A stretch of 64,000 bases of DNA, taken from JABGQS01 sp963666505. GTDB lineage: Bacteria > Bacillota > Clostridia > Christensenellales > SZUA-584. Where the stretch lies: positions 62,001 to 126,000 of the forward strand of contig CAXXXL010000005.1 in assembly GCA_963666505.2 (NCBI GenBank), read 5' to 3'. Both the position numbers and the translations under genes were made by a program. Shown here in pieces: positions 34,069 through 42,045 of this stretch (position 1 is its first letter; the number at the start of each line of letters is the position of its first letter). Under the pieces are notes generated by a model. The model saw only the letters and a program-made list of their open reading frames with translations, made no database searches and was not told where the DNA came from.

Positions 34069-34998
34069 TTGACTCATGAATTACATGTTGTTTTAGGAGC
34101 ATCAGGCACTATTGGACAGAATGTTATAAAGGAATTAAAACTGAGAAACTTAAACATTCGCGCTGTTCAACGAAATAAAGTCGTCGAAGGAATCGATACA
34201 GTGAATGCGGATTTATTGGATTTAGTACAAACAAAGGAGGCAATAAAAGGAGCAACTCATGTATACCTTTGTATTGCAGTACCTTATACGACAAAACAAT
34301 GGCAATTAGAATGGCCGGTCGTCATGGAAAACGTAATAAAAGCCTGTGAATTGGAGAATGCAACGCTGATATTTTTAGACAATGTATATATGTATGGTCC
34401 TACACCATTAGGACAACCCTTTAATGAAAGTCACCCACAATATCCTATTTCCGAAAAGGGAAAGGTTCGAAAAAAAGTGGCAGACATGCTAATAGAGGCA
34501 GAACATTCAGGGAGAATTAAAGCAGTCATAGGAAGATCTGCAGACTTTTATGGAACGAGTACTAATTCCGCTTTATATATATCTTTTTTGGAAAATATGA
34601 TAAAAGGAAAAGCGCCTCAATCATTGGGAGGACTTGATATTGTTCACACTTACTCTCATACATCAGATGTTGGACGTGGATTGGTAGCGTTAGCTCTTGA
34701 TGAATCAACCTATGGTCAGGTGTGGCATCTCCCTGTTAGCAGACCCATTACAATAAATGAAGTCAATGAAATTTTCAATCAAGTTTTGGGTACACATTAT
34801 AAGATTACGGTCATCCCACGAGGCATGTTAAAGATATTAGGTATTTTTATTAAGCCAATAAGAGAAATGAAGGAGATGTTCTATCAACTAGATGAACCAT
34901 ACATTATGAATTGTGAAAAATTCATGTTGCATTTTCCTGATTTTGAAACCACGAAGATTGAAACGGGTTTAAGTGAAATGGCACAATTTTTTAGATGA
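34069..34998 (+). CDS. NAD(P)-dependent epimerase/NmrA-like protein
   Basis: 309 aa. I start at TTG 34069, about eight bases after AAGAGG; GTG 34060 would lie in that site. Rossmann motif LGASGTIGQNVI at about 7-18, FLDNVYMYGPTP in the active-site region, HTYSHTSDVGRGLVAL and a C-terminal substrate part. Extended SDR type (WcaG/YbjT-like). Typical companion of PadR and Crp regulators in small redox gene sets of Firmicutes. The start of the next gene overlaps or abuts its end. Confidence 0.85.
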   Translation: MTHELHVVLGASGTIGQNVIKELKLRNLNIRAVQRNKVVEGIDTVNADLLDLVQTKEAIKGATHVYLCIAVPYTTKQWQLEWPVVMENVIKACELENATLIFLDNVYMYGPTPLGQPFNESHPQYPISEKGKVRKKVADMLIEAEHSGRIKAVIGRSADFYGTSTNSALYISFLENMIKGKAPQSLGGLDIVHTYSHTSDVGRGLVALALDESTYGQVWHLPVSRPITINEVNEIFNQVLGTHYKITVIPRGMLKILGIFIKPIREMKEMFYQLDEPYIMNCEKFMLHFPDFETTKIETGLSEMAQFFR

Positions 34999-35017
34999 AA
35001 ATAGGTGGGATGATAAG

Positions 35018-35608
35018 ATGCATAAGGATATCCATTCATACAATCGGCTAAAGAAATCTATCAATGGATTAGCAACTACCCCGGATGAACTAGTTGACCA
35101 ATTGTATGATATCTGTGTTGAACGGAGTATAAAAAAAGGAGAATTTTTCTTACATTCAGGCGAAATTCCTAAGCATATGGGTCTTAATTTAGATGGTATA
35201 TTTCGACTTTATTATACGGATGAAGAGGGTCGTGATTTTACTAAGGGCTTTAGTGATACCGGGAGATTTTTAATATCATATAGTGCAATTGTTCAAAAAC
35301 GACCTTCATATTTTAATATTGAGGCGATTCAAGACAGTAGGATTTTAACCTTTGATTATGATGAATTTAATCAGATGATCCAGGCAGATCTAAGATGGTA
35401 TCCTTTTGTATTTAAACTGTTGGAATCTGTATATATTATGAAAGAGTTACGGGAAAAGTCATTCTTATTAGATGATGCTTCCAAACGGTATCAGGATTTT
35501 AGGGAGCAATATGCTGAGGCAGAAGCAAAGATCAAGCTCTATCACGTTGCATCATTTCTTGGTATAACACCTGAAACACTCAGTAGATTAAGAAATCAAA
35601 ATAATTGA
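35018..35608 (+). CDS. Crp/Fnr-family regulator
   Basis: 196 aa from ATG 35018 with TAGGTGGG upstream. Cyclic-nucleotide-like beta-roll about 30-125 (KKGEFFLHSGEIPKHMGLNLDGIFRLYYTDEEGRDFTK). Helix-turn-helix at the C terminus (VASFLGITPETLSRLRN). It lacks iron-sulfur cysteines, so it is not an oxygen-sensing Fnr. It starts 20 bp after the epimerase stop, so the two are probably an operon. Confidence 0.87.
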   Translation: MHKDIHSYNRLKKSINGLATTPDELVDQLYDICVERSIKKGEFFLHSGEIPKHMGLNLDGIFRLYYTDEEGRDFTKGFSDTGRFLISYSAIVQKRPSYFNIEAIQDSRILTFDYDEFNQMIQADLRWYPFVFKLLESVYIMKELREKSFLLDDASKRYQDFREQYAEAEAKIKLYHVASFLGITPETLSRLRNQNN

Positions 35609-35672
35609 TGTAGGTCAAGGTAAAAAATCCTCTTGAATAATATAATTAAGAAAAAACAGGAGGTACTTATAT

Positions 35673-36446
35673 ATGGTTAATTCTAAAAAACGAACTATTC
35701 TTATTACAGGTGGAAGTTCAGGTATTGGATTTGAGATGGCAAGACAGATGTTGGACGAAGGCTCTAAGGTAATCATATGTGGGCGTACAGCAGAAAAATT
35801 GAATGACGCTAAGAAAAAACTGCCCCAGCTAAATATTATACAATGCGATATATCATCAGAAGAGGAAAGAAAGACATTAGTGGAAAGGATAACAAAGGAA
35901 TATCCTGACTTCAATATGTTAATGAACAATGCTGGTATTGCTAGAAGGTATTTATTGTCAAAAACCGGTGATTTGACAGAGCGATTGGAAGTTGAATGGA
36001 GAACGAACTATTTTGCACCGGTGATTTTAACACAGCTCTTATTGCCTCTCTTGAGTAAAAATCATGGTACATTGGTGAATGTATCATCTGGGCTGGCACA
36101 TATCCCTCTATCTATTGAGCCCAATTATTGTGCTACTAAAGCAGCACTTCATTCAATGACTCAAAGTATGAGAGTTCAATATGAAAAGATCGGCGTTGAT
36201 GTAGCTGAAATTTTTTATCCTGAAGTTAATACCCCATTTCAGGAAGGACATGCATCTGAAAGGGCGATATCTCCAAAGGAAGCTGCAGGGGAAGCGCTAA
36301 AGCAGTTGAACCAAGGAAAGGATGAAATACATGTAAAGATGAGCAAAATGCTTTATCTATTAAGTCGATTGATGCCAAAGCGTGGGTTAAAAATAATGAA
36401 TGGGCAGATTACTAAGGAAATAGAGACTCTGTTGCATAATAGATAA
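35673..36446 (+). CDS. Short-chain dehydrogenase/reductase
   Basis: 257 aa, classic SDR. Cofactor motif ITGGSSGIGFEMA at about 10-22, NNAGIA, catalytic Ser in VNVSSG and Y-x-x-x-K in NYCATKA. An acidic residue after the second strand is absent and ICGRT follows, suggesting NADP preference. Resembles DltE-like SDRs. AGGAGG precedes the ATG. Followed by its own terminator. Confidence 0.92.
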   Translation: MVNSKKRTILITGGSSGIGFEMARQMLDEGSKVIICGRTAEKLNDAKKKLPQLNIIQCDISSEEERKTLVERITKEYPDFNMLMNNAGIARRYLLSKTGDLTERLEVEWRTNYFAPVILTQLLLPLLSKNHGTLVNVSSGLAHIPLSIEPNYCATKAALHSMTQSMRVQYEKIGVDVAEIFYPEVNTPFQEGHASERAISPKEAAGEALKQLNQGKDEIHVKMSKMLYLLSRLMPKRGLKIMNGQITKEIETLLHNR

Positions 36447-36526
36447 AAGATCCTCAATGAGGCTTTAGCTTAAACAGTTTATTTTTAAAATAAGATTTTA
36501 CAACAGGACAGTAAGATAAATACCAG

Positions 36527-36572
36527 AAAACTACTTTCCATTTTCCCCATGTGGTATTGAAAGTAGTTTTTT
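36527..36572 (+). terminator. Rho-independent terminator
   Basis: AAAACTACTTTC pairs perfectly with GAAAGTAGTTTT (12 bp) around a 20-base loop and is followed by TT. Ends the SDR transcript just before the next promoter. Confidence 0.75.
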
Positions 36573-36581
36573 GTGTTTTAC

Positions 36582-36624
36582 TTGACAAAGAGAAATGAAT
36601 ACACCATAATATATCTAAAAGATA
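36582..36624 (+). promoter_or_regulatory. Promoter and likely autoregulatory operator of the second PadR gene
   Basis: TTGACA at 36582-36587, 17-bp spacer, CATAAT at 36605-36610. Immediately downstream the palindrome TATCT-AAA-AGATA (36612-36624) covers the expected transcription start, the usual place of a PadR operator. Confidence 0.7.
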
Positions 36625-36637
36625 GGTGGTGAATGTT

Positions 36638-37183
36638 TTGCGACAAACAGATTATGTCATATTAGGTCTATTAAGTGAATCCCCATTAACAGGATATGAA
36701 ATGAAAAGCCTCATTGATATGCGATTTCGCTTCTTTTGGAACGAAAGTTATGGACAATTATATCCTGCATTAAAATCATTGTCATCTGAAGGTTTAATAG
36801 AAGAATTAGTCATGGAGCAAAATTCTAAACGTGCACAAAAACGCTATCAAATTACTGCAGAAGGCGTTATAGCCTTACAACAATGGCTTCATCTTCCTGT
36901 GGAAAAAGAATCTGTTAGGCTTGAAATATTATTAAAAATGTACTTTTCAAATTTAGTCAATGAAGAAGTGATGATGAGTCACATCCAGATTTTTCAACAA
37001 GCCCACCAGCAAGACCTCATGATACTCAATATGTTTGATCAAGAATTAAGATCTATTTTGGAACAAGAACCTAATCATGGACATGTCCTAAGAGTTATTG
37101 ATTTTGGTAAAAAGGTGAATGAAGCCTATTTAAACTGGAGCCGGGAAACACTACAATTTTTTGAAGAGAGGATAAAAAAATGA
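36638..37183 (+). CDS. PadR-family transcriptional regulator (second)
   Basis: 181 aa from TTG 36638, nine bases after AGGTGGTG; an upstream GTG at 36626 lies in that site. Winged helix: RQTDYVILGLLSESPLTGYEMKSLI, FFWNESYGQLYPALKSLSSEGLI, KRYQITAEGVIALQQWL. C-terminal helical dimerisation domain about 90-180. Overlaps the ferredoxin-type gene by 4 bp, which it probably controls. Distinct from the PadR at 32169 although the fold is the same. Confidence 0.9.
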   Translation: MRQTDYVILGLLSESPLTGYEMKSLIDMRFRFFWNESYGQLYPALKSLSSEGLIEELVMEQNSKRAQKRYQITAEGVIALQQWLHLPVEKESVRLEILLKMYFSNLVNEEVMMSHIQIFQQAHQQDLMILNMFDQELRSILEQEPNHGHVLRVIDFGKKVNEAYLNWSRETLQFFEERIKK

Positions 37184-37908
37184 GACAAAGAATTCGAAGA
37201 ATTATCATCTATATATCATTATTACTTTTTCCTATTACACTCAATTTCTTCTCCCCATATGTATCAGTTGATGGAGCATTTAAAGGTATCCTTGCTGGCA
37301 GCGTACTGTTATTTATTGTGATGTTTTTGACAGGGATATTTTTCGGACGTCTATGGTGCTCTTGGATTTGTCCAATGGCTGGTCTCAGTGAAATCGGTAT
37401 GACGGTCAACAATAAGAATGTCGCCGTTAAAAAATTGAAGATCATCCGTTACAGCATTTTTACGATTTGGTTTGGTGCATTAGTTACCGGTTTTATTCTT
37501 GCTGGGGGTGTTAAGGAAATCAATCTGCTTCATTTGACAGATCATGGCATATCTATTGACCAACCGATGAAGTATATCACTTATTATATGGTGCTTTTTA
37601 CTTTCCTTATACTAACACTGACTTTAGGAAAGAGAGGAGCCTGTCATTCCTTCTGCTGGATGTCACCTTTTTTAGTAGCTGGTGCTAAGATTGGCAGAGT
37701 GTTACATATACCTCAGCTAACCATCATGGCTGAAAGTGAAAAGTGTATTCATTGTAAAAAATGTGATACAAAATGTCCAATGAGTATATCAGTGAGTCAA
37801 GAAATGAAGTCAGGTAGAATAGAATCTACCGATTGCGTTTTGTGTGGGGAGTGCATCGATACATGCCCCAAAAAGGTTTTTAAATACAGTATAAAGAGGC
37901 ATAGATAA
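37180..37908 (+). CDS. NapH-like membrane 4Fe-4S ferredoxin protein
   Basis: 242 aa. Four to five membrane helices in the first 180 residues, with FFGRLWCSWICPMAGLSE and KRGACHSFCWMSPF, the two CxxxCP-like loops of NapH/YccM-type quinol-linked proteins. Two C-terminal 4Fe-4S clusters (CIHCKKCDTKCP and CVLCGECIDTCP) face the cytoplasm. Likely transfers electrons between the membrane pool and a soluble partner. Overlaps the PadR gene by 4 bp, an arrangement that points to ligand- or redox-controlled expression. Confidence 0.88.
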   Translation: MRQRIRRIIIYISLLLFPITLNFFSPYVSVDGAFKGILAGSVLLFIVMFLTGIFFGRLWCSWICPMAGLSEIGMTVNNKNVAVKKLKIIRYSIFTIWFGALVTGFILAGGVKEINLLHLTDHGISIDQPMKYITYYMVLFTFLILTLTLGKRGACHSFCWMSPFLVAGAKIGRVLHIPQLTIMAESEKCIHCKKCDTKCPMSISVSQEMKSGRIESTDCVLCGECIDTCPKKVFKYSIKRHR

Positions 37909-37993
37909 AGCGACTTGTTTATATCATTAAGGTGTATCAGCATATGAAAGACAGAACTTAGATGTATTATAAACTGTGAAATGAGTGAAACAT

Positions 37994-38557
37994 ATGAAAA
38001 AGAACCTGACTATTTATGTCTACTTTTTAATGACACTAGTTATATTTATTCTTCCTGCCTTTAGTATGGAAGGCTATTCAATTATTAAAAATACAACAAG
38101 TCAGTTGGGTGCACAATTGACGCCTAATGCTTGGGTCATGAATAGTGTGTTTTTTCTATTGGGCATTATTTATGCCTACCAGTTTTTAAAAGCGAAAAAT
38201 CTGAACTGGTCTATTCGTTTCTTAGTCTTGATTTTTGGGGCATCTTTAATTGGAGCGGCTATTTTCAGCCACGCTCCCATTGATTTGAATCTGGACTACA
38301 ATGAAGGGGAGGATAAACTTCATTCTTTTTTTGCCTCATTAACAGGGTTTTCTTTTGTAGGTGCATCTACGCTTATTGCCACATTTGAAAAGCAAACGAG
38401 ATTAAAAATATACGGGATAGGTGCAGCAGGTTTTTCTATGCTGATGTCTTTTCTGATATTTACAGTTACGGATTATATGGGAGTATGGCAGAGAATGATG
38501 TTTCTTGTTAGCTTTTTTTGGCTATCCTATTACCTTGAAGTAATTCGCAAAAGGTAA
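37994..38557 (+). CDS. DUF998-family membrane protein
   Basis: 187 aa from ATG 37994 (a GTG at 37985 is an alternative). About six membrane helices. EGYSIIKNTTSQLGAQLTPNAWVMN near the N terminus and the loop FSHAPIDLNLDYNEGEDKLHSFFA fit DUF998, a family of six-helix proteins of unknown function. Weak ribosome binding site. Follows the NapH-like gene after about 85 bp. Confidence 0.72.
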   Translation: MKKNLTIYVYFLMTLVIFILPAFSMEGYSIIKNTTSQLGAQLTPNAWVMNSVFFLLGIIYAYQFLKAKNLNWSIRFLVLIFGASLIGAAIFSHAPIDLNLDYNEGEDKLHSFFASLTGFSFVGASTLIATFEKQTRLKIYGIGAAGFSMLMSFLIFTVTDYMGVWQRMMFLVSFFWLSYYLEVIRKR

Positions 38558-38677
38558 AGCAAAGTAAAACTATAAAATGTTCAAAGCTTTTAGGTAAAAC
38601 AGTTGGTTAATGAGTTGGCATATACTAACTTTCGTTTTGAACCAAATAGTGGGGGCAGGTCAAAAGAAGGTAATTAA

Positions 38678-38737
38678 ATGTGGCTTTTAGTTGGCATAGT
38701 ATTTTTAATTATAGGACTTTTACTTAGAAGAAAATAA
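38678..38737 (+). CDS. 19-aa hydrophobic peptide (copy 2)
   Basis: Identical in protein sequence to the peptide at 31298-31357: one membrane helix with RRK end. Upstream site AAGAAGG. Confidence 0.35.
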   Translation: MWLLVGIVFLIIGLLLRRK

Positions 38738-38799
38738 ATGCATTCCTATAGTAATTACTATATGTGATTAGTTAGAACAATATAATATAGGGCTTCCAT

Positions 38800-38830
38800 A
38801 AAGAGCAAACTGCTTATGTTTGCTCTTTTT
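38800..38830 (+). terminator. Leader hairpin (copy 2)
   Basis: Same structure as 31420-31450, with TGCTTAT in the loop; stem AAAGAGCAAAC, then a T-run. One arm position differs (GTTTGCTC retained). Confidence 0.6.
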
Positions 38831-38855
38831 TATACCAAAATATAAGGAGGAATTT

Positions 38856-39032
38856 ATGGCAGAAAAACAAAAGTATATTGAAGAACTTGCATCCGCTACT
38901 CTAAAGCAATTAAGCCGGAAAGATAACTGGATCAACTACTTAAAAACAGCGGCAAACCATTATAAATACGGTTTCCGTGATACTTGCCTTATATACGCCC
39001 AGCGCCCTGATGCGACTGCAGCGTATTATTAA
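38856..39032 (+). pseudogene. Truncated N-terminus of the helicase/methylase protein (copy 2)
   Basis: 58 codons. Opens as copy 1 and reads through the position of its stop (NHYKYGFRDTCLIYAQRPDATA), then diverges into AYY and stops. The break lies about 135 codons earlier than in copy 1. Both copies are dead fragments of the same type of conjugative-element gene. Confidence 0.85.
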
Positions 39033-39128
39033 TGGTCATTGTGATAATGAATGTTATTAAATAACCAATATTGCATAGCATTAAAGTGCTATGTAGATTT
39101 TGATATTAGAATATCATATGGTAAGATA

Positions 39129-39215
39129 AAAGCACGTCAGGAATGACGTGCTTTATAATACTTTATCGAACAGGAGTAATTATTCTTTCCTATCCGAAAT
39201 TATGGCGTAGCGGTT
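39129..39215. repeat. Displaced copy of the tRNA-Ser 3' flank and terminator
   Basis: A hairpin (AAAGCACGTC with GACGTGCTTT, 39129-39154) followed by ACTTTATCGAAC and a 20-bp exact match (39188-39207, TCCTATCCGAAATTATGGCG) repeats the DNA at 48833-48917 next to tRNA-Ser. The match runs five bases into the tRNA 3' end, then decays. Looks like an old attachment-site copy. Confidence 0.65.
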
Positions 39216-39542
39216 GCATTAATAACCGAACAAGTGATAACCAATTAAACGCAGCGTCGGAAAGAAGATTAACATTCACTACTATTGAATAACCATTATT
39301 AGACAAGAAAGTTCTAATACTTGGTTTAGTAACAGATAACTTATTGAAGAAATCCCCTGAAAAAATAGCCTTCATGCAACAAATTCTAAATCATCACAAT
39401 AAGAAATATGACTTTATGCATAATAGATATGACTTAATAATGCATAAAACTACATTACGTGTATTTGAAAATGTATTATGATGTGAATGTTGTTGAGAAC
39501 ACATTGGTTGAAATGCTGCTATAAATGAGGGGGAAGATTAAT
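39216..39542. other. Intergenic, no supported gene
   Basis: AT-rich. An open minus-strand frame at 39190-39375 has no ribosome binding site and overlaps the tRNA-flank repeat, so it is not called. GAGGGGG at 39529 belongs to the next small gene. Confidence 0.4.
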
Positions 39543-39707
39543 TTGGAAAACAGGACATATCACAATTTAGATAATTATTATGAAATAGACGCATATTGTA
39601 AAAGTGAAGGACTAGATACTGAGTATTTCATTTTGAACTTGCGTAAAAAAAATAGGAATACTTTAAAAAAGATACTAGCATTCTTAGCATCAATATTCAC
39701 AAAGTAA
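39543..39707 (+). CDS. 54-aa hypothetical protein
   Basis: TTG start at 39543 behind GAGGGGG. The protein is tyrosine-rich at the start (ENRTYHNLDNYYEIDAYC) and has a hydrophobic C-terminal stretch (ILAFLASIF) that may touch the membrane. No family is known to me. It precedes a two-component system by about 90 bp. Confidence 0.45.
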   Translation: MENRTYHNLDNYYEIDAYCKSEGLDTEYFILNLRKKNRNTLKKILAFLASIFTK

Positions 39708-39799
39708 TTTTTTATTGTATTAAAAAGTAATTGAGTGTAAACTTAATAAGTATTGCAGATATAATGTTTACAAAATAGATTATTTTAAGGGAAAGTTAT

Positions 39800-40462
39800 A
39801 TGGATAAGATTAGAATTTTGATAGCTGATGATCAGGCTATTGTAGCTGAAGGTATTAGTGCCTTATTGTCTTTGGTAGAGGATTTTGAAGTCGTCAAGAT
39901 GGTTGAGAATGGAAGAGAAGTTCTCGATGCTTTAAAAGAGCTTGAAGTTGATGTGATCTTGATGGACATACGTATGCCCGTAATGAATGGAGTTGAATGC
40001 ACTGGACATGTGTCAAAAGAATATCCAGAAACAAAAGTACTGATTTTGACAACCTTTGACGATGATGAGTATATAAGAAAAGCGATGAGCAATGGTGCAG
40101 TTGGCTATATGCTAAAAGACTTATCAGTAGAAAAATTATCTGCAGCAATTAGAAATGTTTATCATGGCAATACCGTGATGCACCAAGACATAACAAAGAA
40201 AATCATGTCCGGTATGGCAGGTAAAAAAGAGTCCAGTCAACCGTTGCGCACTACCAGCGGAGAGGTGCTTACACAAAGAGAAAAAGAAGTACTGAAGCTA
40301 CTAGCTAAGGGCCTTACAAACGCAGAGATTGCTGATGAGCTATTTTTATCTACAGGAACAGTAAAAAACTATATTACGCTTCTTTATGATAAATTAGGGA
40401 TTAAGGGAAGAACCAAACTTATGACGCATGCCATAGACACCGGTCTCTTAAATGAAGAATGA
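39800..40462 (+). CDS. NarL/LuxR-type response regulator
   Basis: 220 aa. Receiver domain about 1-120 with DDQ acidic pair, LEVDVILMDIRMPVMNG (phospho-Asp) and the TTFDD and KDL positions. LuxR helix-turn-helix about 150-215 (LTQREKEVLKLLAKGLTNAEIADELFLSTGTVKNYI). Eight bases separate it from the sensor kinase, so it is the cognate regulator. LiaR/DesR-like type, often responding to membrane or cell-envelope stress. The likely targets are the exporter, protease and ABC genes downstream. Confidence 0.95.
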   Translation: MDKIRILIADDQAIVAEGISALLSLVEDFEVVKMVENGREVLDALKELEVDVILMDIRMPVMNGVECTGHVSKEYPETKVLILTTFDDDEYIRKAMSNGAVGYMLKDLSVEKLSAAIRNVYHGNTVMHQDITKKIMSGMAGKKESSQPLRTTSGEVLTQREKEVLKLLAKGLTNAEIADELFLSTGTVKNYITLLYDKLGIKGRTKLMTHAIDTGLLNEE

Positions 40463-40470
40463 GGTGAGAT

Positions 40471-41838
40471 ATGTCTTTAACTAAAATGCTACCTAGTCTG
40501 ATTATAGTACTAATAATTCAATTATATATATTATTTTGGTCCATAAGGAAAGTATTATTTAACAAGGAAATGCTCAAGGGTCGAAAGGCAATTTGGATAA
40601 GCATTCTATTATTTGTTCCAGTACTCGGTGTTATATTCTTTTTGTTTTCTACAAGAAACAAATCACATAATAAAACCGTGAAAGATTTAGGCAATGGCTT
40701 TGACGCAAACATACAATACAGTATATTTCTAGGTTTATTTTATGCTTTTGTATTATTAATGTTTGTTATTATATATATAAATCCTGATAATATATGGATC
40801 ACGGTGCTTTTATCTACAGCAACAGTTCTAATTGTCGTCTTACATTTATTTAAAGATAAAATGATAAAACTGTTGAGATATATACTTCCATTTTTATTGG
40901 TTCTAGCGGTTACAGTTGCTCAATATATTTCAGTTACTGAAGAATATGGATTTATAATTTTGATAGCCGTTGCAACAATTATTATAGAATATCCACTTAA
41001 CTATTCAAAAGTTTTTATAGCGATTCCTTTAGTGATGTTTTTAATGGGTTCATTAATCAAACTTTACAGCTTTCAAAGTACAATACCACCAAATTATTTA
41101 ATTGAATTTGTTTTCACTAATTCGCTGACATACATGTTTGTTGCAGGTGGTTTTTATTTTGCAAAGCGGCAATTGGTAATGAATAATTACTTGCAATACC
41201 TTATGCGAGAGCTAAAGAATAAGACACAAGAATTAGAGGAATCCAGCATGCTAAAAGAGAGGAATAGAATAGCAAGAGAAATACATGATGCGTTAGGACA
41301 TACTTTAACGGGGGCTATTATCCAACTAGAAGTAGCGAAACAGTTGGTCGACACATCACCAGAGAAAGCAAAAGCATCAATTCAAAAAACACAGGATATC
41401 ACACGTGACGGTTTTAATGATGTAAAGCGTGCAATCAAGGCTCTGCGGCCTATAATGATTGAAGAAAATACTTTGGCTGACGGGTTACAACTGCTATTTG
41501 AACGAATGGAAAAATACTATAACTATTGCGTAAAAGATTCAATAATTTTACCTGAAGTTATAAATGAGGAATTAAAAATATCAGTATATAGAGTAATTCA
41601 AGAATTGATTACAAACAGCATTCGTCACGGTGAAGCGAGCGAGATGAAATTAAGCATTGAAAATCAATTTAACACATTAAGAATAAACTGCCGTGATAAT
41701 GGTAAAGGATGCACATTAATTAAAGAAGGCAATGGATTAAAGGGTATCAAGGAACGAGTAAACAAGCTTGGAGGAAATGTTAAATTTTCTTCTAAAATAA
41801 ATGAAGGATTTGGAACAATAATTTACATCCCACTTTAG
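40471..41838 (+). CDS. Sensor histidine kinase (HisKA_3 type)
   Basis: 455 aa. N-terminal PLDNc-like helix pair followed by five or six helices (about 1-235) with almost no outer domain, so it senses within the membrane. HisKA_3 dimer domain: LKERNRIAREIHDALGHTL with the phospho-His. ATPase: VYRVIQELITNSIRHGEA, CRDNGKGC, NGLKGIKERV. LiaS/DesK-like group. Translationally close to the response regulator. Terminated by the hairpin at 41863. Confidence 0.93.
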   Translation: MSLTKMLPSLIIVLIIQLYILFWSIRKVLFNKEMLKGRKAIWISILLFVPVLGVIFFLFSTRNKSHNKTVKDLGNGFDANIQYSIFLGLFYAFVLLMFVIIYINPDNIWITVLLSTATVLIVVLHLFKDKMIKLLRYILPFLLVLAVTVAQYISVTEEYGFIILIAVATIIIEYPLNYSKVFIAIPLVMFLMGSLIKLYSFQSTIPPNYLIEFVFTNSLTYMFVAGGFYFAKRQLVMNNYLQYLMRELKNKTQELEESSMLKERNRIAREIHDALGHTLTGAIIQLEVAKQLVDTSPEKAKASIQKTQDITRDGFNDVKRAIKALRPIMIEENTLADGLQLLFERMEKYYNYCVKDSIILPEVINEELKISVYRVIQELITNSIRHGEASEMKLSIENQFNTLRINCRDNGKGCTLIKEGNGLKGIKERVNKLGGNVKFSSKINEGFGTIIYIPL

Positions 41839-41862
41839 ATGAAATGTATTAATAGAAATCCT

Positions 41863-41885
41863 AAAACAGCTTATGCTGTTTTTTT
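41863..41885 (+). terminator. Rho-independent terminator after the two-component system
   Basis: AAAACAGC pairs with GCTGTTTT around TTAT, followed by more Ts. Confidence 0.85.
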
Positions 41886-42045
41886 ATTATAAAACTTTAT
41901 GTTAGATAGTTGGCAGCTGCAGCACTTCTAATGACTTTTTGCATTACAATAAATGACTATTTTATTACTGTAGCTACATCAGAAGGAATCAAAGAATTGT
42001 TAGAATGTAGATACAAATTAAATATCTAAATATGAGGAGATAAAT

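Larger units (their letters stand above)
38659..39020 (+). repeat. Direct repeat copy 2 (~360 bp)
   Basis: Matches 31279-31640 at constant offset 7,380 with only scattered substitutions. Homology begins just before AAGAAGG and ends within the helicase remnant at GCGACTGCAG. Confidence 0.85.

Noticed and set aside
39190..39375. 61-codon minus-strand frame
   Set aside because: No ribosome binding site; overlaps the displaced tRNA flank.
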